A program made the position numbers and the translations under genes. DNA of 64,000 bases from Nectonema munidae (lineage: Eukaryota; Nematomorpha; Nectonematoida; Nectonematidae), in assembly GCA_030549495.1 (NCBI GenBank), contig JAUIRK010000757.1:62001-126000 (forward strand). The letters are read 5' to 3'. Of the stretch, positions 1-34,497 are shown piece after piece. The notes below the pieces were generated by a model. That model saw only the letters and a list, made by a program, of their open reading frames with translations, was not told where the DNA came from and searched no databases. Position 1 is the stretch's first letter; each line of letters starts with the position of its first letter.

Positions 1-412
1 CTTTTATTTTTAATCTTTTTATAAATATGCTTAGCTGTTACTTTGAATATATGCCACTAAAATTTTTTTCATGTATGAATTTAAATAAACTCATATATGC
101 TAAATATTTTGATTCAAAAATCCAGACTTTATCATCTACTTTTTCTTTTTAGCGGGTGTCGACATTCTCTACTGAAGGGGCAACTGACAGGTAGCTAGGT
201 CCTGCTTTAGTGACTGAAGCAAGTTGGGATTGAAGGATGATACAGAACAAGTTGGACATTTTTTCTTATTTTTTAGAGTTTGTACTATTTACTCATTGAA
301 AGGATAAACAGACGATTCATTGTCAAAAATCATGATCTTTTGACCATTTGCTTTAAAGGGTGAAAATGAATGAAGGATACCAAACAAAGCATATAAAAAG
401 AGTAAAGAGTAC
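1..412. other. intron of bchs, left edge
   Basis: No further exon was found. A slightly GC-richer patch at 150-240 has no open frame that fits the WDFY3 sequence expected next. Confidence 0.5.
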
Positions 413-23059
<22,647 letters not shown>

Positions 23060-23122
23060 CGAAAAGCTATTTAATGGTTTACATCTTTGATGAGTCCATT
23101 TATGTCTAAAATAAATCATCAC

Positions 23123-26100
23123 ATCATTGGATAAGAAATAAAGGAGAAAAAAGAATGCAAATTAACGCATTTAGTAGCAAATGTTCCCAAAGGGAACGCA
23201 GACACTTCAGTAATCGATAGCAACGATCGTGTAGACATCAAGTCTCCCTAATATATAAAAGGAATTCCAAAAAGCACTGGATACTTTGGGTATTGATCCA
23301 ACAGCATGAGTTCAACCCACACCGTAAAGTGGCTATGTGTCCAATTATGGAAAACTATACTTCGCTGAAATGTGATGCCGAAAAATTGGAAATAAAAAAA
23401 GAGGAACTGGCACCATCATTGACCAAAAGGGTTTAAAAAAAGTTGAATAAAAAATGCATTTATAATTTTACCTAGAAATATATAATTCCTAATTTGATTC
23501 ATAGATTCATCACTTTTTCATTTTATTTTTACGGAAGTATTATTCTTCAAAAAGGCCAAACTAAGGCAGCAATGGTTCAAAAAAGACAATCAGAAGCCCG
23601 TGTTGAAAATCTCCAAAACTTTATAGAAAAAAAAAGTTGAAAATTTCAAAAACTATTTGTGAAGCCTTCAACCTATTTACTACCACATTACTACTCAGAG
23701 TTTTGACACAAAGAATAAATTGATTTTTCAGTATAAGAATCCAAAATGTATCAAAATTGTATTCACAAATCAAAAAAGAATGTAGGAAGGCAAAATATTT
23801 AAAAAAAAACATTAAAAAATTACAAGCAATTGAAGCATGAAAATTTTAAAAACCACAATTTTTCATATTTTTGCTCTCTACACTTCGTTTATTTTGATAC
23901 TTACAATAAATTTTTTTAATGAGAACCTTTAAATAATACGTAAAGTTAAAAAGCTTAACTTTTTTCCGCAAAGACAAAAGGACACTCATTAACAATTTGG
24001 AATTGATTTTGACTTTTTTTCTCATTTTTAAAGTTAAATAAGTCAAAAAATAGATGAATAAATAAAAAGTTTGCTTTAACAAAGCAAAAAATTCCAGTAT
24101 ATATTTATTTTCAAAGACAATAATTTTACTCAAAAAGTTCAAAACTTTGTCAATCCTTACCTTTTAAAACATTCAAATATCACGCGCAGAATTTTTTCAG
24201 TTTTAAAACTGTCAAGAAACTTCAAGGTCTGTACAGAAAGATAAATTTCAGTGTTGAATAAACTGCAAAGTAAACATAGGATATTTTGTCCTTCAAATAT
24301 TAAATGTATAAAAAAATTATTATAACGCTACTGTATCAAATGTGACATCCTAGCGAATAAGCATGAAGATGTTAGATAGCCTCAGATGTTAGATGTCCGA
24401 TCCTAGCGGATACGGATATCATAATAGCTTCTCTAAACAAACGTAAGTTTTATATACTTGTTAAAAATCGGAAAGAAAAGATGTCAATGTATATGTCTTA
24501 TCATAAAGACGTACTTATAATAAAAATTTTGGATAAAGTAAAAATTGAAAAATTCATAAAAAAAAAAGGTATATAGAAAAAAGAAAATTGCGGATGTTGA
24601 AACGTAATTGATGCGCGGATGAGGATGTTAAAAAGATGTAAAAAATTTTGCGGATGAAGATATCCGATACAACTCTAGTAAGATTTATAAAAATTTAATT
24701 TTTTTATATTTTTTTTAACTAATATATCATTTCAATTATTTATTTTTCCTTTTAAAACAAAAGAATTTCGACTATATGATAAACATAAAAAACAGAATCC
24801 TTTCAATGCTTGTAAAAAGATGTGGTCGGTCAAGCAAGAACGAGAAATCATAACAGCAAATGTAAATGGAGATTACTTCATTCTTTACTATTTCACACTT
24901 TTCATATTTTCTTCTTTCACTCATAATAAAGTTTTATGATATCTAAGATTTGAATCGTGTTAGGAAGTCGGAGGAAAAAATAAAAAAAATAAAACTTAAA
25001 AAATCACTATGTAAATTTAAATATACCTGCTTACTTCAAAATAATATCATAAAAAATTTGAATTTAGAAAACGTTCTAGGATAAATCATGAAACATGGGT
25101 ATTTAACGCCATCTAAATTTTTTTTAGCTTTCTCATAATGTGTTATTTATTATTTTACACATTATAAAAGTTTTCTGGCGAAATTTATGTTTAATTTAGC
25201 TTGTTGCGGAACGCACGCAGATTGAAAATATACTAACTTACGTCTCTTATCGTTTAAAATAATTTATCATTTCTCTAAATCAAAAAATAACATCATTTAT
25301 ATAGCTGAAATATCAGAAATATTGAATTAAAATTTAATTAAAGTGAAATTAGAGTTTAGATTCAAAGGTGTTATTAATATTGATTTTCGAGATGGCACTA
25401 ATATAAGACTACTTATATATAATAACTGGAATTATAGAGAGAGGGAGAGGAAGAAAACGCCTTAAAATCAATAATAATACTTTAATCAATAAAAGAATTA
25501 TTAATAAAAGAAAATAAACTAATACTAAATTACTAACAACATTAATTCTACTGATAAACGTAGATATTATGTATATAGGCAGAATGAAGGAAAAGTTTAA
25601 ATAATAGAGAAGAAAAGGCATTTTATTCGTGGAAGTGAATTGATGTTTAAAAGCAAACACGAATATTAGTGATGAAAATAGCAATAACAAGCGTTATTAT
25701 AGCACACTACAGTAGTAGTACTCAAATACAATACGTGTGTTATCAGCAGAAAGAATGTATACGCGTTTAAAATCGGTCTTTTGCGAAGAATAATAATATG
25801 TCAATAAATACTATTCGTCGGAAAATGACGTACAGTCGTGTAAAATCGGAATCCATCCAATTGTGGAAGACTATAAATTAACTATCATTAATTAGAAAAG
25901 CAAAATATAAAAAATTTAGTATGTGGGAACTGATTTTGAAGGTAATAGATTACATACACATGGTACAGTTAAAATTAATAAAGTTAACTTGGTATTTCTT
26001 TTCAAAACACGTTAATGTCTTTTTATTTATAAGGTTGGTGTAAAAGAATTTCAGGTTATTAGGATAACAAAAGTCACTTTTTTTGCATGTAAAAACTTCC

Positions 26101-26388
26101 CAAGTTAAAAGCAAAGAGCGAATTTTTAAAAGGTTTGAAATGCTTTTAATATATAGCGAAGAGTTCATAAACCAACAGAAAATAAAAAAATAAAAAAAAA
26201 ATTTTTAATTTTTTTAATATGGATAAATTTTAAAAGAAAAATATTTTCGACTCTCCTATTAGTGAACATAAAGTAAAAAGAAACAAAGCGTGTTTACTTT
26301 TTTAAATATCTTCAGGATTTTATATTCAACTTTCTGTTCATATTTTGCTAGATATAAGATTTGATATACCTCATACGATGTTACAAAA
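23123..26388. other. region upstream of bchs, no gene seen
   Basis: It contains the repeat copy at 24.32-24.68 kb and otherwise AT-rich sequence. No promoter motif or non-coding exon of bchs could be supported. Confidence 0.4.
24320..24680. repeat. dispersed repeat, copy 2 (GGATGCGGATGTTGAAAC family)
   Basis: The second copy of the family at 21.47 kb, in the same orientation. It ends in GATATCCGATACAACTCTAG, inverse to ACTGTATCAAATGTGACATC at its left end. Confidence 0.6.
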
Positions 26389-26396
26389 ATTATTAC

Positions 26397-27568
26397 CAGG
26401 GCGAGTAAAAGTCAATAAAGTAAACTTTTATTTCCGTTTATAGCAAAAACTCTTTGAAGATCTTTACTTGTTTAGTCTAAAAAATTTTGAACTAATTTCA
26501 AATTTTTAAGTCAATCAAAATCAATTTTTCGAGTTTAGGTCAATAAAGTCAATTTTTATATTTAAAACTTTTTGATTCAATGTGCCTAAAATTGTTATAA
26601 GCGATACATACAAGATTTCTTCTTTATGTCAACACTTCCACAATAGTTGGGCTTTTTTCATCTAATAAAAGGTTTTACTGTAAAGTTTGCCTGAATTAGG
26701 TTAAACATAAAGAAGTTTTTTGTAAGACAAATTTTTTTTGTTGACGAACGCTGTTACATACGATATATCCGCTGCAGAAGTTATGGAATTTTATTCCCAA
26801 ACTTTTTTATCATTGCATGTTTTTCACATCTTTTACACAAGTTTACCTTAAAAGTTAAGTTATCCTGCAAAATTGTAGATTACTGGCATTAAATCATTCA
26901 AAATTAGTAATAGAAATAGATGTTCTCTTTTCAAACCTATCGGCAACACTCCAGTTCCATTTGTAACGAAATTCATCAAAATCTTCCAGCAGTGAAGAAA
27001 TTAATGATGATGGAATTTTATTGCCAAATATCAAGAAATTGTTAAAAAAAAAGAAAATCTGTGTCAAAACTTGCTAACAATAATTAGAGAATATTCAAGA
27101 TTCATTGATTTAGTAGGAAAAGGTCAACATAGAGACTTTTTCAGTCGAAGATGCCTTTACTTGTTTCAACATTATTTCATTTAAGACGAATGTGGCGTTA
27201 AAAGTTATCTTGAAAATAGATTCAAATAAAATGAAATCAATAAAATCATGAATATGGAAAACTCTCAAATCTCTCGCAGTACTTATCCCAAATTACAAAA
27301 TTGTCAAGTTTTAACTTTAGAAGTAGAAAGATCTTTTTCTAAACTGAAAAAACTGCCAGAAAATGATCCAATTTTAAATCAGAAAATGTCATTAATTATA
27401 TGTTGTTGTATTAACAGTCATGCATTCTTTGGAATAATTTTCAATACTTTTTCTAAAGTGTTTATAGTTGTTCAATTCAATGAAATTTTAAAAAGTCAAT
27501 AAAGTAAATTTTTTCCCTGAGTAAAAGTCAATTTTTCCAATTTTTTGGGTCAATTTTTCCTTGCCCTG
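26397..27568 (+). mobile_element. internally deleted hAT element, 1,172 bp, with 8-bp target duplication
   Basis: The element starts CAGGGCGAGTAAAAGTCAAT and ends CAATTTTTCCTTGCCCTG, the CAGGG..CCCTG termini usual for hAT. Flanks are ATTATTAC (26389-26396) and GTTATTAC (27569-27576), an 8-bp duplication with one change. Near its right end 27,248-27,502 encodes LEVERSFSKLKKL, the C-terminal hAT dimerisation motif. The rest of the transposase is absent. Sub-terminal TTTATTGACTTT repeats recur at both ends. Confidence 0.9.
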
Positions 27569-28544
27569 GTTATTACCTTTATATTTGCAATTTGCATGAT
27601 TTTAAATAATATATTTGCCAAATAATCAAAATAAAATTCTGTAATCAAAGAATCGAAAAATGCTTTAGGCCTTCAGAAAAAAATGGGGTGGCATCATCTC
27701 TTTATTACTTCTTCCGGCACGGATTAAGAAGAACCAAATTTAGGGGTTCAAACTTGCGCATAATTAAATATTCTCCAAAAAAAAGGACAATATAGATAGT
27801 GATTTGTTTTTATAGATACGATCAAGAAAAGCACTAATAGGCAGTGATGTAGCGATTAGATCGACATAGTAATTTGGTAGCGGATTAATCGGCTTTTTTT
27901 GTTTGATCGGTTTCAGTATCGGCAAATTTTTTATTATTACCCGATTTTATTAGTCCATCCAAAAAACAAATTAAAGTTTATACATAGTAAAAAAAACTCT
28001 CTGTATTTTATGCATAATAGCATTTTAAAAAAACTGCCTTTTGCCCACGATTTGATGTAAAAAATACACTAACTTCATAAATTCAGTGAGAGATCGTTCA
28101 CAAATAACATCAACCAATTTTCCTTCATTTTTGAACTGTCTTCTCAGCTTTAAATTTCTCTATTTTTACTTTATAACATAGTATGCAAGTTAATTTTGTT
28201 TTAGCTCCCCTCCCTCTCCCTCTACCTCCCTCTGAGTTTTAGCCGGCGTGATCTTTGAAGAAATGACCTTACTGTTTTTACTGGCATGTTCCTTCGCAAG
28301 ACGGTCCATTTCATACCATACACGAAGGACGGATATATGCCGTAAAACTCCCATACATCAAAAAAGATCGTTTATGACGAATTTTGCATTTCCTACATAA
28401 ATTCTATGTAAAATCAGAAGAAATAGCATTTTAAGCACAAAAACTAGTAAATGAAAAAAATTATTCATGTGAGCGTAATAATAAATTAACGCCATCTGCA
28501 TTACTGAAATACTTTCTGCAATATCACAAACTCACTTTTCTATT

Positions 28545-28690
28545 AGGTAGGTACCTCAGGATGTTTTCACCGAGAAGGCCAGAAGACCGCTTGTATCGAA
28601 CTATAAGTAAGTTGCAGGGAGCGGGATTTGAACCCAAGCATTTGAGTTTCGAAGTAACACGTTCTAACAACCCACTCACGCCCTAATAGG
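28545..28690 (-). repeat. tRNA-derived SINE (family 2)
   Basis: The minus strand shows GGGCGTGAGTGGGTTGTTAG (A-box region) and GGGTTCAAATCCC (B box), then a body ACTTATAGTTCGATACAAGC, TTCTCGGTGAAAAC. A body-only relative lies at 61,160-61,255. It sits just upstream of piggyBac element A. Confidence 0.65.
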
Positions 28691-29275
28691 TCTTTTGTTT
28701 ATATGCATTTTCATTTCTTAAACTTTTTATTTTGAAACTCAGAAATAAATCCAGTTCAATTTTCTATGTATCGCTAGGATCTGATCAAAACCCTGAAATA
28801 AATGAATGAAGTAATGCATAATAAACTTGCGCATGTGGAGAAATCCAAGGTTTCATGTTTACGATTGTGTTAGACATTGAAACAAAACAAATTTCATCCC
28901 GAGGAATGATGAATGAGGAAGCTGTATGTGTTACGGTATATTAGGCATTATATTCTACAGATTGCGTTGCCAAACTAGAAAAAGTTACGAGGGTGATAAT
29001 GATCAATATATGTGCTGGTTTGTTCATGAGATATCGTTTTCAACCTTCTATATAATGCACGATAGCTTTATCTTCAAAAGTAATTTTTGTATCCGAGCAT
29101 ATTGAAGGTAAAATATAAACAAAATTGAAGCGGTGTTGTGTGATGTTACGCAGAGAATTATTTTCAAATATGTCGTCACTAAACATTTGTGCATAAAATA
29201 CATTTTGTGCACAAAATTAAACTTTTATTCTGTCTTCTCAGTTTTTCAATTTTGAACTGTGTGATTATCTCCGTC

Positions 29276-31488
29276 ATGCAGTCGTCTTCAAGTGTTTCTT
29301 CTTATGACATTACAACTTCTTGTTCTGAAAGTTTTACTTTGTCTTCATCTGAGGAGTCAGATAACCTTTCTGAGACGGTTTCAGATTTCTTACTTGCCCC
29401 AGACGGTACACGTTATCAATGGGATTCTTTTTCTACGAATGTTGGAAGACCTGGAACTTTCAACATTAGAGATAATGTCGCTGACCCATATGGTCCTAAA
29501 GGAGATGCTAAATCTTTAGATGATCCTTTGAAAATTTTCCAACTCTTTTTTACTGTTGAAACAATATCACATATTTATCGTTGTACCAAATTAAAGATGG
29601 ATGAAGCATTTGCGTAAGTAAAATTAAATATTGAATGGTTTTAGTCACAGTTGACGTCAATGTAATTACTTTGCTTTTTAAGACTTATGTGCAAATAGAT
29701 GCTACTTTTTTCGGTCTTAAAATTTTTTTCTACTTATAGGCTGACGTCAACTATGAAGAAATTTGCTTTAAACACATTTTATTTTAAATTCTTGAAAATT
29801 TCTCTTGAAATTTCATTTTTGAAGGTTAATTTATGATAGGAAAAAGAACAAGAGGAATTTTTAGTCTATATTTTGCGATTGCTCGGGCTATATTTCTCAA
29901 GTTTTTTGCTAAGTGCACTATTTGGACATTCAAAAAACTTTTTATAGTTAATATATCTTAGGAGAAACTTTCAAATAAATCATATATTCATTTGTAATAC
30001 CAAAATATAAAAGTGATTATACTTAATTTTTATGATGAAAAGTTGACTTTCCGAAAAAGTGTTTATTCAAAAATGATGTTTGTAATTTTGTTACACTAAT
30101 CAAACATAAAAATGAATAGTCATTGATTTTTTATTCTTCTCTAAAGTTAGTTTTTGTGTTTTAGACATATGCCTGAAGCTTTCATAAAGACTAAATTTTG
30201 TTTTGAAAAGTTCAGTATTGCTGACATACTATCCTATTTTGCATGTTTACTACACATTGGGCAGGCAAAAAATCAAAAATTAGACGTGAAATACCTCTTT
30301 TCTCAAAAACATGGAGAGCCATTTCTAAAAGCTTCTATAAATCGAGATATGTTTTTACTAATCCATCGTTTTATACGCTTTGACAAAAAAAGTGAAAGAA
30401 ACCCTGAAGATAAATTGGGAGCAATAAGAGAACTACACGATCATTTTTATGAAATATTCAGCAAGCACTATACTCCCCAAGATTGCGTAACTGTTGATGA
30501 ACAGTTGATAAAATTTAGAGGAAGAACAGCTTTACGAATCTATGATCGATCCAAGCCGGGACGCTATGGCATAAAATGCTACCACTGCAATGACGCGAGA
30601 ACTTCTTATGTGCTCAAACCCAAAATTTATGTCCCTGGTCTCCTCGATAAAACTTATTTTACGTCCGAGGAAATTGTAAAAAGACTTGTGTCAAGTTGTG
30701 AGTTGCCTAAAGGATGTGGCATATTCATGGACAGGTTCTTTACCTCTCATGAACTTTGCAAATGGGCACGACAACAAAACCTCACAGTCTGTGGCACTGC
30801 AAGAGCAAATCGTCGCTTTATTCCTTACCTTTTCAGACCCGCTTATCTAAAAAGTCTCGCCTTACAAGATTGCGAGAGTAAATTCCTTTACACAGAATTT
30901 GCATCCTTGACTGCTTACATTCCTCACAAGCATTCCCAAAGAGACTTCAAAGTAGTTTATATAATGTCGTCTCAACACTTGGGAAGCATCAACTTGTTGG
31001 GTCCAAGACGTAAACCGGAAACTGTTGTCGACTACAATAAGTTTAGATCAGGCGTTGATAGTTGTAATCGAATGCTAAGAGACTTCACTTCCTACAAAGC
31101 TTCAAGGAGATGGCCTTTTCTTTTGTTTTGTAATTATTTAGACATAGCTTATAACAGTTGGGTCATCATCAAGAGCAACGCTCCAGAAAAGTTTCCATCG
31201 ACACAAAAAGGTGGAAGAAAGTACTTCATAAGAGATCTGTGTCTAAGGCTTAGTCACCTTTCAATGATAAACAGATGTAATGATCCTCTCACCCACAGAA
31301 TCACCAAGGAACTCATTTCATTTTACGGGATCCAATAAGACATCCCTGAGTTTGCTTCCTCTTCTCGTGGATATTATTTTGTTTCTACTTGTAGACCAAA
31401 AAAGAGAGGCACAAGAAAGTGCGGAACATGCAAAAGGCCTATATGTAAAGCACACACAAAGTACGTTTGTCAAAGTTGTGGAATTTAA
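29276..31488 (+). CDS. piggyBac transposase of element A (two exons, one in-frame stop)
   Basis: Exon 1 (29276-29613) encodes an acidic/serine-rich N-terminus and the start of the conserved region (FQLFFTVETISHIYRCTKLK). The intron 29614-30164 (551 bp, GTAAGT...TTTTAG, phase 2) joins MDEAFA to HMPEAFIKTK. Exon 2 (30165 on) carries the DDE_Tnp_1_7 catalytic domain: TVDEQLIKFRGR (first Asp), IFMDRFFTS (second Asp, where the family usually has DNFFTS) and VDYNKFRSGVDSCNRM (third). A TAA at 31336-31338 ends the long frame. The same frame continues directly into a cysteine/histidine cluster (CRPKKRG, then CGTCKRPICKAHTKYVCQSC) that is the C-terminal ring-like domain of piggyBac transposases, ending at 31488. 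This stop is the only obvious break. I used the ATG at 29276; an upstream ATG at 29189 is also in frame. Confidence 0.88.
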
Positions 31489-31965
31489 TTTTAATCATTT
31501 TTTTCTGCTTACCAATCAAAATTGAATGTTTTTAAGTTTTTTGCTCAATTGATTTTTATTTTTGCTTTTTTTTCGTGAATAAAGTTTAAAAAGTAAAAGG
31601 AATTATAGTTAATTTTCTTTTAAAGATGGCGTTAAGTTTTAAAAAAAACTACAGTAGGAAAAAATATACAGTTATTCACTATCAGTTATCATTTTTGAAA
31701 AATATATTCCTTTTTGAAAATTTACATCCTAGTTTTTATATATGTTGTATATAATATAGTCAACGTAATTTAAGTTTGAAAATTACCATTGACGTAAAAC
31801 TCCCGTTCCGTCTTGCGAAGGTTAGCTAGTAATTTTAAAATGTTCATTTTAATATTTTTCCAGTTTTCTTATTGGTTTGAAAAGCTAGACAACTATTTTA
31901 TCACAAATGGCAAATACTCTACATTCTTTGAAATATAGAGTACGGATAAGATAGAGTTTGTATGC

Positions 31966-32130
31966 ATAGGGACCATACATAAATGACGTCTCCCAAAATT
32001 TTTAAGTTTTTACCCCCCCCCCCCCGCCGTGATTTTCACCCCTCCTGCTCTATTTTTTAATACAGAGCATTTAGAATTAGTTTACCCCCTCTCCGGTAGG
32101 GGACGTGTATGATCCCATACACACGCATTT
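31966..32130. mobile_element. short inverted-repeat element with C-run
   Basis: GCATAGGGACCATACATAAA at the left pairs loosely, inverted, with GGGGACGTGTATGATCCCAT at the right. A run of about 13 C lies between. It is non-coding and I could not determine a target duplication. Confidence 0.5.
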
Positions 32131-33008
32131 TCACACAAATAAGCACGTCATACACATGCATCTAATCAATAATACGCGTTTTTAGGCATTTTGAAAAACT
32201 TTTTAACCGATTTAATAATGTCAGTGTTATTACGTAATTATCATATATTTCTTTATATGCTGTAACATAAGTACCATTGCATTTTGTCAGACAAAACAAT
32301 ATAAATGTAAGTTAGTTACAATTTTTACATCAAAAATTGATTATCTAATTTTGTATTTATAGTTAGTTCCAATATTCTTTCTTAAATTTTTTTAATATAC
32401 TAAAATTTAAAAGAGTTGTTCTAATTTTAAAATAATCTTATTTCAAAAAGATTATTGTCTTGTCTAGTTTTTCAAGAAAATAAATTTTAAAAATGACTAG
32501 CTTGAAAGAAGTTTTTGAGGTAACGGCAATTAGATTTTCTTACAAGGTTATTCAAAATATAGTTTAAGGAACAAATGTATACACAACATAACAAACTGAG
32601 GTACAACAGTTCATTCCCACGGCCTCTTTGAATCGGCCTATTTTTAATATGATTGGCAGATACTGTTAACGAGCATCCAAATCAATAGCGTAGTATTAAG
32701 GGCAAAGGTAATCTTCAGAATATTCTTTACTCATATAAGAAACAGTCACTTCTTAGACAAATTAGATTAACTCTATTTTGGTAGCACTTAAGCTTCAAAA
32801 AAAACCTCTTGTTGCATCTAATTTTATACTAAGACCACTGATAAGAGAGAGAGACAGGCTAATGTAAACATCTGATTGCATCTACATCAGTTTACTTACT
32901 TTATAACATATTAGGAGAAAATCTCATAATTTTCTTGAAAAATGATGACTATAAAGAGTTTTAAGTAGTTTCTTCAGGTGATTATGACAAACTTACCTTA
33001 GCTACAGC

Positions 33009-33335
33009 CAGGGCCCGCGCTACCTATATAATTTTGGGCACGTGCCCCCCCCCCCCCCTGTATAAATCTTTGCCCCCCCCCCCCTAAAATTTTTGGTTTT
33101 GCCCCATGCACTTTTTAAAGGAAAAATAAATAAGCAAAAATTGTACACAATAATCTTATATAAATGCTGGTGTATGTGTATGTATAATATGAGATTTCTA
33201 TAGCTTTTTATACAGAAGTACTTCATGCTTTTCAGCAAAGTAATATAGGATATAAAGTAATTATAAATTTTTTGCAAATGTGTTTCTTTGCCCCATTTCA
33301 GCCCCCCTTGAAATTTAGCTTTAGCGCGGACACTG
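33009..33335. mobile_element. non-autonomous hAT element, 327 bp
   Basis: The ends are CAGGGCCCGCGCTA and TAGCGCGGACACTG (inverted), flanked by the perfect 8-bp duplication GCTACAGC (33001-33008 and 33336-33343). It contains two C runs of 12-15 bases and repeated TTTGCCCC motifs near both ends. Confidence 0.92.
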
Positions 33336-33470
33336 GCTACAGCTATTGGAACCGTTATTTAACATCAGGTGGCCCATAAGTTGGTTATATAAAAAAGACT
33401 TTTTAATAAAACACTCTGATAAGGGCTACTATCCAGCTAATTGATTAAATTAGTTATGGTATATTACATA

Positions 33471-33872
33471 CCATATATTTCGGTGTATAAGTCAACCTTT
33501 TAGCCCCCCTCCCAATCAGCCCAAAATTGAGGGTCGACTGATATAACAGTAACAAAAAGCAAACATTTAAATCTTATGGCATATTGGTGAAGGAAACCAG
33601 GCCTAACATTTTTTAACTATAGATTTATTTTAATACAGCTTTATATATTATTTAATATTGTAAGTAGAACATTTGTAATAACATACCGGTAGTCTTTAAT
33701 TAGTGGCCGGTGTTTTATATATGGTAACTTTTACACTGCTGCTTAGGCTAGCCGATAATTTAGGCGAGTTCTATATTTTAGAGGTCGACCTATGTCTCAG
33801 ATATTAGTAAAAATCATAAAAATTACTCCCATTTTGGGGGTTGACTTATACAATATACACCGAAATATACGG
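33471..33872. mobile_element. MITE with TA target site, about 402 bp
   Basis: The left end CCATATATTTCGGTGTATAA, with GTCAACC after it, pairs with the inverted right end (GTTGACTTATACAATATACA, then CCGAAATATACGG). It is flanked by TA on each side. This suggests a Tc1/mariner-type derivative. It is non-coding. Confidence 0.75.
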
Positions 33873-34497
33873 TACTTCAATGTTAACACTTTATATGATT
33901 TTAGGATGTTCAGATATTTGAGACACAGAAGAACTTTTCAAAGCTTCTAGTAAAACACACAAAAACGATCTAGTAAAAATATACTGAGAAATTAATTGAA
34001 CAAGATCATCATTAAAGGTAAACAATTATTCCAAAAAACCCTCATTATTGTAAAATATAATGGTAGATTCCGCTAGTGTTTAATCTAACTTGAAATCAAC
34101 AATATCATAACAGAATTTAAAATAAAACACTTTGGTAACAAAAAATTTACAAAATATAAAAAATAAATTAAATTTCTAAAATAAATATTTGTTACATTGT
34201 TTGATTATTAAAATAAATGAAATATAAAAAAAATTAATCTAATGCAAAATGAATATTCCATTAATTCAACCTTTATACGTCTCATATATCTGCATTTTTA
34301 GAGTTATTCTTAGAGAGATATTTTAGCAAGTTAAATGAATTGAATAAAAAAAGTGTTTCTTAACGTTTATAATTGTATTATAAACAATATATGTAAAAAG
34401 TACAAATGTTATACTTGTACCAAAAATGGAGAGTCATCAATTAATCATGCATCAATGAGTTACAGTTGTCGATATGTTATCAAGGAATTAAAACGCG

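Larger units (their letters stand above)
28275..31840 (+). mobile_element. piggyBac-type element A, nearly whole
   Basis: The exact 14-bp inverted repeat CCTTCGCAAGACGG lies at 28291-28304 and, inverted, at 31808-31821. It extends outward imperfectly (TTACTGGC / TTACTAGC), and both ends also carry CGTAAAACTCCC (28341 and about 31794). A TTAA sits at 31835-31838 on the right. The left counterpart reads TTTA, so the target duplication has decayed or my boundary is off by a few bases. Between the ends lies one transposase gene with an intron. Confidence 0.85.

Noticed and set aside
150-240. GC-richer patch near the left edge as a further bchs exon
   Set aside because: No frame matches the WDFY3 sequence expected after the exon at 413-604.
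23621-25690. Several minus-strand frames of 60-100 codons upstream of bchs
   Set aside because: They are rich in Phe, Leu, Lys and Ile as expected from AT-rich random sequence, without splice context or recognised motifs.
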